Shown here: positions 55,701 through 64,000 of the stretch, piece after piece
How positions within the stretch are numbered: the stretch's first letter is position 1
Layout of the letters: the number at the start of each line of letters is the position of its first letter
NCBI RefSeq assembly: GCF_000224145.3
Contig: NC_020173.2
Location: 903,624-967,623 of the forward strand
Length of the DNA stretch: 64,000 nucleotides
DNA from: Ciona intestinalis
Lineage: Eukaryota > Chordata > Ascidiacea > Phlebobranchia > Cionidae
Direction of reading: 5' to 3'
Made by a program: the position numbers and the translations under genes
Notes under the pieces: model-generated
The model's database searches: none
What the model saw: the letters and a program-made list of their open reading frames with translations, nothing else
What the model was told of the DNA's origin: nothing

Positions 55701-57875
55701 ACATATGTTTTGTATACTGTGCTATGAATTGTAAAGTACAATCAGTATGCTTAATTCTACTTTATTAATGTAGTTCTTATGCTTCTTATATACTACTTCC
55801 ACTAATGCTAGATTAACCATCTGATTAACGTAATTGATTTTAATGTCCAAAGTAATACACTGTACCATGTACTATTATACTAATGCATTTTTTATTGCCC
55901 CATGTATGGTTACTTTAACATTAATTTGTTTGTTGTGCTGCAGTATTGGTTTATGTATAGAATAACTGTGTGAAATGATTCAACAATGTGGTGATTTTGT
56001 CATTTAGTTTCTGAATATTCTCTGCATTTCTAAGAATTATTGTACATGTACTCGTTAGACCGTAAGGCGCTACCTATACCTAAGTCTTCTTATATAAGAA
56101 GTTACCACATCTTTTGTGGTTTCCTGCAGTATACAATACTTACAGTATAACTGTATCCTTTCTTTACGAAATCATACACATACTACTTAATTTATCTGGC
56201 TATTTGAAATAGCATATATATACTGCATTGGGCTTCCAATATTACACGAAACTAACTTCAAGGGTATTTTAATTTTACTATTGCCTATATATATTATAGT
56301 GTTATACTATTAATTTAAATTATTGCATATGCCATATATTATACTTACTATATAAATCGCTGAAAATTTTATTGCGATCAGAAGTATTTGATATGGTTAG
56401 CAAAAAAGTTTGGAAAATTCTGGTGTATTTCATGCCTTGTTTTTACAGTCGACGAGACGACATGGAATCGTTGGGTTACGTTCTCATGTATTTCAACCGA
56501 AGCTCTTTACCATGGCAGGGACTCAAGGCAGCCACTAAGAAACAAAAATACGAAAAAATAAGTGAAAAGAAAATGTCTACGCCAGTCGAGGTTTTGTGCA
56601 GAGTAAGTAATTGTTCCAAAATAATTGGTTGTAAATTGCTACTGTATCAGTTTGGGTGGTAAATGCGTACCCACACCAGAGCCCTAGAAATATGGAGTAG
56701 ACCAACCCATTTTTGTCTAGAATAACACAGTAGGTAGGGAAAATGCAGGTTTTTCGTTCAATACAAAAAAACTTGGGACCTCACAGCAAGTTTAATGGTT
56801 GGAAAGTGTGGTTTGTTTCTATGTAAAAAAAAGTCAAAATATGGTATTAGAAGCGGTTGTTTGTGACATTTCAGTCATTTAATGTGCGTAAATTTATATA
56901 TTTTTACCCAAAAATGTTTGATAAGGTAAATGTAAACTGTTTTACGCTCTCCCACAAAAAAACACGAATAAAATCTAAAAAAGTTTAAACCCAATGCGAA
57001 ACTCACCACTTCTGCTTTCCTTTGGACACTAGGACTCTGACCCTACTAGTGACACTACTGATTATTTAAAGCAAAGTTTTTTCCAAGATTTACTTGGATA
57101 GGTAAGTAAACCCACTGGTATTTTTCATAAAAACTATAGGGCTACCCTGCTGAGTTTGCAATGTATCTCAACTACTGCCGTGGACTAAGATTTGAAGAAG
57201 CACCAGACTATATGTACCTGCGACAGTTGTTCAGAATTCTTTTCCGTACATTAAACCATCAGGTGAATACATAGAAATATAATACTAGTATACTACATTG
57301 TAATTGGTAACAAGTCCTTAAGTTTTTGAGGCAAAACACGTTTATGCTACTATACCACCTCTGCATTATATTTATTAGCACCTTTAAAATTGACGATTTT
57401 ATGGAAGATTATCGTTTTATTAGGGATACAACCAGTGGCGCAGCCAGGGTTATAAACCGCCTATAAACCAAAAAAAAAATTAAAATTTTTGATTAACCCC
57501 CCCCCCCTTATTTTTTTTTCTGGCTGCACCACTGGATACTACTATACATTATATACTATATATAATACTTCCCTCTTTCCAGTTTACCTCCTAGATGTCT
57601 ATGCTGTCGGTGTCCATATTTTTTCAAATCTGACTGCCATTCATTCAATTACTTTAAAAATAACAAAAACAGTGGTTCTTAGAATGTAAACTGTAGATGT
57701 TCTTAAAATATTTTTACATTGTTTTGTAACTGTTTTTCATATGTCTATGCAACAGTATGACTACATATTTGACTGGACAATGCTGAAGCAGAAGGCAGCA
57801 GCTGCAGCAAATTCCACAACTGGAGCCACTGCGTCGAATAAAGCAGAAAAAGTGAAGTCAAAACCAACCTTCTAA
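52719..57875 (+). CDS. CSNK1A1: casein kinase 1 alpha
   Basis: Ser/Thr kinase of Wnt, Hedgehog and clock signalling. Eight in-phase exons: 52719-52850, 53460-53566, 54481-54607, 54717-54815, 55265-55404, 56449-56602, 57140-57262, 57756-57875. The product is 333 residues (human 337). Identical or near-identical blocks include [20 protein letters not shown] (Gly-rich loop), VAVKLESQK (ATP Lys), [14 protein letters not shown] (catalytic Asp about 139), [14 protein letters not shown] (DFG) and [20 protein letters not shown]. The start ATG gives [14 protein letters not shown], matching the vertebrate N terminus. Exon 3 ends CAG followed by GCAAG, so its intron uses a GC donor. An AATAAA lies at 58233-58238. 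Confidence 0.97.
53662..53885 (-). mobile_element. tRNA-derived SINE, head truncated
   Basis: Tail TTGCGTGGCCGGAAAACGAC and body CAACCCATTAGTGACCACTT run in reverse orientation, ending near TGTTAAATGTCTTGCC without a tRNA-like head. It lies in CSNK1A1 intron 2. Confidence 0.7.
57433..57534. mobile_element. hAT-type mini-MITE, 102 bp
   Basis: Ends CAGTGGCGCAGCCAG and CTGGCTGCACCACTG are near-perfect inverted repeats. Flanks GATACAAC (57425-57432) and GATACTAC (57535-57542) form an 8-bp target duplication with one change. The interior is A-rich, then C- and T-rich. It lies in the last intron of CSNK1A1. Confidence 0.75.
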
Positions 57876-59711
57876 CCAAGGTGACAACAAAAATTATTTT
57901 CGAGTTGTGGTATGCAACCCAAAATTTACCACCCCTTTAGCTTGGTTGTATTGCCTACTACAGTAGTTCCTAACAAATATTGACTGGATTTACTATGTCA
58001 AATAAATTTATGTAAAATGCATTGGGAAATCCAAGTTAGGCATTTAATTAATTTTTAATATTTGGGTCGCGTTGAAAAAAGTTATCAGAACCAGTTCGAG
58101 GATTTATTTATATTTAAAAGATTTTTTTACAATAGTAAAAAAATGTATGGAATTTTATTTCACAAAATAGTATAGAACAGTTTACTAACTAATTCAATGT
58201 TTTTTTAGATGTTCCAGTTCCTCGACTTGTACAATAAAATCCTAAGTGTTCCTCTACTTTATGTATTAAATTTTTAGTTTAACCTCTTTTTTGTGTGGTG
58301 CGGTTTATACAACATATATATATATATATGACTGCTGGCTTTGAACTGAAATGTATTGTTTTATTTTTTAACTTTTTGAGGTTCCAGTATAATTCAGTTG
58401 TTTCTAAATCTGTTTACCTAAGCAAAAAGCATTTGTAAGTCTTATTATCTGTTCTCACATGCTGGTATCCCATTACACACGCGTTCGTTTAAAGTTTCAG
58501 CAACTATTTCATTTTCGTTACAAGTTTTCAGGGTTTGTGGTTTCAATGTATTTATTTTATCATCTTTTTTCCAAGTGCACCAAGCGCTCATAGTTGGTGT
58601 TTAGAGTTTTTAGTCTTTTTCATTTTTTCCTTCTATGTTCTCAGCTTTTCTGTACATAAGTAAGCATATCACTGTAGATACTTTATATAACACCATGTTT
58701 TTGTAGTACCTGATTGCAATTTTCGACAAAACACTCAAATTGCTGCGTTAAACATTGGACATCAGTGCTATAAACCAAAGTAATCATTAATTGCTGTTGT
58801 TTCATATCACTTTTAGATAACACAAACTATTTGTAAGACTCCTGCTGATCTTAACGATGCAGTACCAACATGAGTCTGCTATTTGTTCTTAACTTGTATA
58901 ACACGAGCATGCTGAAACTGGGTGTGTTTTGTTTAAAATGGATACAAAGTTTTACATGTTGTTGTTTTCTACCCTGTTCGGGGTGGCCAGCATGGAACTA
59001 AACAGTGTTGATTATTAATTTATTACTAACGGGACCAGTGCCACGTTTTAGCCCCTTGCTGTCTTTACGCGTTTTCGTTCCCCATGTATCAGTTTTTAAT
59101 TTATCGCAGCCTCCTGGCTTCTCTCTCGGAGTCAAGCAATTTAAGAATATCTCCTTCTCTTACTGGGCCTTTACCCTTACGAACGATTGATCTGCTTGAG
59201 TCATCTAAAAACTCAACACGGACCTGTGCATATTGTCCTTGCTATCCGGTGTGACCTTGGACAATCTGGCTCTGAAATATTTTGCGGTTTTAATGCGACG
59301 ACCAGAGTAGACAGGGGTTGACATCTAAGTTTTTTATGCAACCCTCCGTTGATTTACGTGACCGTCTAAGTTTGTATGCATTTTAAAGATACTTTATTTT
59401 TCAATAGACATGAGTGGACCAAGGAAGTTAAAACAAAGTTTTTAATCTTTTTGCGTAAGTTTAAATACTAAGCACCAAACAGGTCACGCTACAGATTCAA
59501 AATCATAAATGTGTCCACTCATTAAAGCTCAGCACTCTTGTACTTCCTATTCGGGTATCTCCCGAAAGAAACGAATTTTGTTTTGTACCTACAATTTGAT
59601 ATGCAAGTATCCAATGTAGAACAATAGTTTACTACAGAAGATCTTGAAGAGAAAGGTATTCACTTATTTCTTTACTTACTTTCTAGTTCTATAGGTTTTC
59701 ATTTTATAATA
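57876..59711. other. CSNK1A1 3' UTR and intergenic region
   Basis: The first ~360 bp are the likely CSNK1A1 3' UTR up to the AATAAA at 58233. A short (TA)n tract is near 58313. Beyond that I saw no coding exon or named repeat before GNPTG. Confidence 0.5.
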
Positions 59712-60494
59712 ATGATCACGTTACTTGTGTACTGCTTCGTTGCATTGTTTACATGCAGTGACGCAATTGACATAATGCAAATGAAAATAGTCAATGAGGT
59801 TTCAAATTATGGTTGGAATGCTGGTGTAGGTGCAGATTCCAGGTCAAAACTAACAGCCAGGGTGTCTCCAGCATCATTTTCTGGCCCAACAAGTCTAAAA
59901 GCTTTGTCTCGCAAGTGTTTTTCCTACATGGGTGACTATAAGTATGAGCTTTGCCCGTTTCATAATCTCACTCAACATGAACGGTCAATGAGGTGGAACC
60001 CATATAGTGGTGTTGTTGGTGTTTGGAAAGAATGGGAGATAGCAAATAACACGTTTAAAGCCATGATTATGAAGAATGGTGATGACTGTGGCTCTGTCAC
60101 ACGCCAGGCTCGTGTTTTATTAAAGTGTGGCACAGTTAATAATATAACTTCTGTAACAGAGCCTAGTCGGTGTCAATACGAACTTATTTTTGAAACTCCA
60201 CTTGCTTGTCATCCAGATTCAATGCTGGTTTATGTAACAATGAATGCTAGTTTGCGATATGAATGGGACAATATAGAACAAGCTCATTACAATGAGTTCA
60301 TTACAGAAAAAGGTTACAATCGAAAATTATTGGAACTCTTTGACAAAGCTGGTTTTCTAACAGTGCCAGAAGATAACATTGTTTCACAGGATATACAAGA
60401 GTTTACATCGGTACAAACATGTAATGTGGAATATCAGAAACTGCTTTCTGAAGTAACAAAATTACGAAAATTAAACAGTAATAACAGCTCGTAG
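59712..60494 (+). CDS. GNPTG: GlcNAc-1-phosphotransferase gamma subunit, single exon
   Basis: Accessory subunit of the Golgi enzyme that starts mannose-6-phosphate tagging of lysosomal hydrolases. The 260-residue product begins with a signal peptide (ITLLVYCFVALFTCSDA). The MRH domain (about 67-168) has Cys at 69, 81, 126, 139, 154 and 166. It shows the hallmark stretches YKYELCPFHNLTQHE, RWNPYSG and WKEWEIANNTF, close to vertebrate GNPTG. The region after it (YEWDNIEQAHYNEFITEKGY) matches the DMAP-binding part, and the C terminus is shortened relative to human (305 residues). The gene is uninterrupted here, whereas vertebrate GNPTG is split into many exons. It converges on the fucosyltransferase gene. 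Confidence 0.94.
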   Translation: MITLLVYCFVALFTCSDAIDIMQMKIVNEVSNYGWNAGVGADSRSKLTARVSPASFSGPTSLKALSRKCFSYMGDYKYELCPFHNLTQHERSMRWNPYSGVVGVWKEWEIANNTFKAMIMKNGDDCGSVTRQARVLLKCGTVNNITSVTEPSRCQYELIFETPLACHPDSMLVYVTMNASLRYEWDNIEQAHYNEFITEKGYNRKLLELFDKAGFLTVPEDNIVSQDIQEFTSVQTCNVEYQKLLSEVTKLRKLNSNNSS

Positions 60495-60701
60495 TTCCGG
60501 GATGGGCAACACAATTAAAATGTATGTGACAATATTTATGCAACATCTAATACATATAATATATTATACCTATGTTATAAAAATTTGTGCAATCAAAGAA
60601 ATAAAAATTGGTAAAATCGTTTGTAAAATTAATTATAGTAAGTTTAAGGAGAAATACCATTCTTACAATCGGTACAAATGTTATTCATTACAAACAATGC
60701 A

Positions 60702-62159
60702 TTAACCTGTAGGATGCAACGGTATTGTGTTGCTTAAGCATTCTTCCCTCTCTGTACCAGTCCACCAACTGTCCAAAGACTTTATAATTTTACTTACATT
60801 GTTAAATTTGACTTTTTCTGTCAGCATTTGACACATCTGACATATTCCACTCCTCCTTTTGTATTCACTGGCATGATCCACCATTTTGTAAACAGATGGC
60901 GATGGTTGCTCAAGTCTCCAATTAAAATACTCTGCATAAGCAGTGTCATTTGTATCTAAATAATTTAAATATTCAACGAGTTTTGCAGATGACTGAAAAT
61001 CCTCATAAAAAATATAGGATCCTTTAGGTGCGAGTTGCTCTAAGTCTTCACGTTTGGGACCCCATACTATGGGAACCAAACCAGAATCCAAGGCATTTTT
61101 CCATAACTTCTCTGTGATGTAATCTCGGCAGTGCATTGCATTTTCAAATGAAAAGTAAAACTTATACTTGGCAGCAAATGTTTTGTAAACATCTCCTTTT
61201 GGAGCTTGGGTGCCAAAACACCCTCCACGTTTATCAACTTTTAATCCTGCTGCTTCAATTTCTTTTACCAATTGCATTCGTAATTTAGCACCATGTGTTG
61301 AACCACAGTTTCCAGCCATCCATAATACCATAAGTGGGCTCGACTTTTTAGATATTATGTCCTGTACCACTTTGAGGGAATACTGATCTTTTGTGTCTCC
61401 ATTAAATATGTTTTGTCCAACATACCATTCAAAGCACGGGAAAAAAATATCAGCGTCTCGTCTATAATTCATGGTCCAATTAAAGTAAGGTCCTAAACTA
61501 TCAAAGTGCAGTCCTCGCAAAACGCTTACTGCATACGGTGACTCCATTGAAAAATACACATACATTTGGTTGGGATGCCTGTAGAAATAATTCAATATTA
61601 GTTTACATAGTATCACACCAATGTCATATACAGCACAGATTTCTTCACAAAACTTTAAATTGTACTAACCTCTTGGCTGGGTTAGGTAATGCACCAACTC
61701 GTGCCTCACTGTAGTGAATTATGACTGCATCACTACTTTCCAAGTACTTGGTATCATAGGAAACCACACAGTTACCACACTGCTTGCGATCAATGTTAAA
61801 TTTAATGTATTGGCCAAATATGGGTTTCCAAAACAGAATGCGTATCTCCCTGTAAGAGTATAATGCCATAATTCTGAGTAAAGTAATATAAAAAGTGAAT
61901 GATATTAAAATCTCTTCTAGATATAGGTTACTGCTAAGGAATAAAATTTATAAAAATAAACAGCTCACCGGTCTTTATCCTGAGTAGTACTGGTTAAATT
62001 TACAGTTGCTGAGTTTGTGTAACTGTCAATTTCTTTGTTTCTATATTTCAGGGGAAAAAGTTTTGGCCCCTGTGTTGGGTCGTCCGACCATTGGTAAATG
62101 CCAACAAATATAAACAACCCTATTAGGCATGCCAACGAGGTGAACTTTACGTTTGGCAT
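60702..62159 (-). CDS. alpha-1,3-fucosyltransferase, GT10 family
   Basis: Golgi type II membrane enzyme that transfers fucose from GDP-fucose to N-acetyllactosamine-type or core glycans. Three in-phase exons: 61969-62159, 61670-61849, 60702-61578. The product is 415 residues. A short cytosolic N terminus precedes one helix (about residues 7-22), then a stem with NLTSTTQ. The catalytic domain has FNWTMNYRRDADIFFP and the GT10 signature YKFYFSFENAMHCRDYITEK with KLWKNALDSGLVPIVWG after it. A Cys pair near the C terminus (CQMC) is also typical. Which acceptor it uses, and the closest vertebrate FUT, cannot be told from sequence alone. Its stop is 207 bp from the GNPTG stop; its start is 711 bp from MARCHF5. 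Confidence 0.92.
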
Positions 62160-62870
62160 TTATCTGATATGGCTTCGCATGTCACTCGCAAATAGCTCTA
62201 ACGAAAGTGGCTGTTTCAGCGAACTTAACAGCTGGTATTCGGGACCTACAAACATTGTTATCTATTATTGAAAGTAGTCTTGCCGTAAAACCGCGTGCGC
62301 GACAACACACTAGTTACAAAAACACTAGATACAAAAACGTTTTCAAAATCGAAGGCAACTGTGTTTTGTGTTAAGTGACAACGTGTGAATACGGTAGTGG
62401 TTTGTGGTAAGTATAGCAACTTCATTCTTTACAAAAAACGGAGTCATAGGATACAAATCAAACCATCACGTAACGCGCACATAGAAATAAACATTTCATT
62501 TACAATTTCGCAAATATAAAGTCTTCTATTAAGCCAGTTTAGCACAGCAGAACCTTGTAAAACACTAAAAACTGAAATTAATACATTTGTAAACATACTA
62601 GATAGTTTTGTAAACATACCAGATAGTTCTTTATGCTACATTTTTGCAAACATTATCAGTTGCGATTGGAAACACCATAGCGTTCCGCTCTGTTGAGTTG
62701 TAGGGTTCCTTTTGTTTTGCTTTTATATTGGTATTTAAAGTAATTGTTCTTGTAAATATTTTAAGGTTTTGTTTTGTGAATTATGAAAAAGCAGCAGTGA
62801 TTGTATTCTGTTTCAAAAACTTCCTGGTCGCTGTCGTGTATATACGTCTTTATCGTACAGCCTTAGTATA
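62160..62870. promoter_or_regulatory. divergent promoter region, fucosyltransferase / MARCHF5
   Basis: A 711-bp gap between two divergent start codons, so both promoters must be here or overlap. A CpG-bearing stretch (CCGCGTGCGCGAC, near 62290) sits close to the fucosyltransferase side. No further element is clear. Confidence 0.4.
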
Positions 62871-64000
62871 ATGGACATTTCAAATTCAGCAACTGAACAA
62901 AACGAAGACCAAGTCAATCCAATACCCACTCCACCCGTTCAGAATGTAGCCCCTGATAATCCAGACACGTCGTAAGTTCAACTACTCTGTTAAATACTGT
63001 AGTTTTTAATTAATCTCATTCGTGTTATTCAGAAAAAGCTGTTGGGTCTGTTTTGGTAGCGAGTCAGATGACATTACGGCTGTGTGGATTCGGCCATGCA
63101 GATGCAGGGGTACTACAAAGTGGGTCCATCACAATTGCTTAATGCGCTGGGTTGACGAGAAACAAAAAGGTCATTCATACACTAAAGTTCACTGTCCACA
63201 ATGCAACACAGAGTATGTTATAACATTCCCACCCTTTGGTAAGTTATTTACAATATTGTAACTGTACACTGGATAAATTGTAATTTTCTTACACACGTAC
63301 TGCGTAATGAGTATAACATGTTTATATTTGTTTAGGTAAATTTTGTGGCATAATTCAAACTGTGGACAGAATGATATACAAAGCATCCCCTCTTATTGCA
63401 ACTGGTGTTTTGCTTGGTTCTGTTTACTGGACCGCTGTAACATATGGTGCTATTACTGTTATGCAGGTATTAAAAATTCAAAGCATCTGAAACGTAGGTA
63501 TAGTCTACAATGTAAATTTGTACCAATTTGCTTTTGAGTGGCAGTAGTATGTTACGTCAGGCGCTGCAAAGTGGTTAACGAGTCTGGCTGTAACCCAGAG
63601 GTAATGGGTTGTGTCTTTGGGCAAGACACTTAACGGCAATTGCTCCAACCCAGTGGTCACTAATGGGTTGCCCAAATTATCAGCCATACATAAAAAATTC
63701 CCCTAAAAAGTAATCAATTACAAAGTAAGTTAAGTAACATACTTGGTAACTCGCAAGCTGACACGAGGTGTATGAACAACTACTGTTATAACGACTTGTT
63801 TTCGACCACGTGAGGATAAAGTAAGTTACATTTATTCATTCACTTACTGTCACGTACCAGCAAAAGTACTAGGCTCCTAATCTAAAAACAATGATAAAAA
63901 AGTGTTTTTTAAGGTTTTAGGTCACAAAGAAGGTTTGGACATGATGGAAAGAGCTGATCCACTGTTCCTACTTATTGGGTTGCCAGCCATACCTGTTGGC
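62871..64000 (+). CDS. MARCHF5: MARCHF5 (MITOL) E3 ubiquitin ligase, N-terminal part
   Basis: Mitochondrial outer-membrane RING-CH ubiquitin ligase controlling mitochondrial dynamics. Exons seen: 62871-62971, 63033-63238, 63336-63466 and 63914 onward, cut by the window end. The RING-CH (about residues 34-95) shows CWVCFG, RPCRCRG, TKWVHHNCLMRWVDEKQ and CPQCNTEY, the C4HC3 pattern. YWTAVTYGAITVMQ is the first membrane segment, and VLGHKEGLDMMERADPLFLL begins the next, nearly identical to vertebrates. The acceptor at 63913 (TTTTTAAG) is chosen because it keeps VLGHKEG in frame; the nearer AG at 63920 would not. Confidence 0.94.
63553..63845 (+). mobile_element. tRNA-derived SINE, near full length
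   Basis: Head with GCAAAGTGGTTAACGAG (A-box-like) and AACCCAGAGGTAATGGGT, body GGCAAGACACTTAACGGCAA and tail with CCACGTGAGGATAAAGTAAG appear in order. It lies in MARCHF5 intron 3 in gene orientation. Confidence 0.8.

Overview
This is a eukaryotic, metazoan window. Its genes are split by short GT-AG introns and the DNA is AT-rich. The gene set is chordate-like (GNPTG, a PTP-PEST phosphatase with its C-terminal motif, a selenocysteine thioredoxin-glutathione reductase). Compact genes, many short inverted-repeat elements, a tRNA-derived SINE family, close gene pairs and high allelic divergence next to an N gap all suggest an ascidian tunicate, most likely Ciona. The species is an inference; the gene calls do not depend on it. 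I reconstructed exons by hand, checking splice sites, phase and known protein families.

Layout. 1.3-4.6 kb (+): CYP2-like cytochrome P450 that appears to lack an internal segment. 5.2-8.4 kb (+): unrecognised single-pass membrane protein with a furin-like site. 9.7-11.2 kb (-): thioredoxin, whose 5' part is repeated after an N gap at 12.3 kb (probably the other haplotype). 13.4-14.0 kb (+): SDHAF3 followed 24 nt later by a small, probably mitochondrial protein (candidate operon). 15.4-21.5 kb (-): 1091-residue protein with ten C2H2 fingers. 22.6-27.6 kb (-): ornithine aminotransferase. 28.3-33.6 kb (+): thioredoxin-glutathione reductase with an in-frame UGA and a SECIS-like hairpin. 35.3-37.5 kb (-): ARPC4. 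39.8-51.2 kb (+): PTP-PEST-family phosphatase, with a Lys/Arg-rich gene nested in one intron on the other strand (49.4-50.6 kb). 52.7-57.9 kb (+): casein kinase 1 alpha. 59.7-60.5 kb (+): single-exon GNPTG. 60.7-62.2 kb (-): GT10 alpha-1,3-fucosyltransferase. 62.9 kb to the edge (+): MARCHF5, cut by the window end.

Repeats. One MITE family (ends resembling GTAGGGTGGGG and CCCCACCCTAC) is crowded into the first 9 kb, often just upstream of 3' splice sites. A tRNA-derived SINE family has eight copies. Two small hAT-type elements carry 8-bp target duplications. There are also a perfect 141-bp tandem duplication downstream of the reductase and a degenerate ~150-bp tandem repeat near 38.5 kb. I saw no retrovirus-like, LTR or Polinton-like element.

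Functional links. Thioredoxin and the reductase that would reduce it lie about 17 kb apart. GNPTG and the fucosyltransferase (both Golgi glycan enzymes) converge tail to tail. OAT/reductase, ARPC4/phosphatase and fucosyltransferase/MARCHF5 are divergent pairs; the first and last may share promoters.
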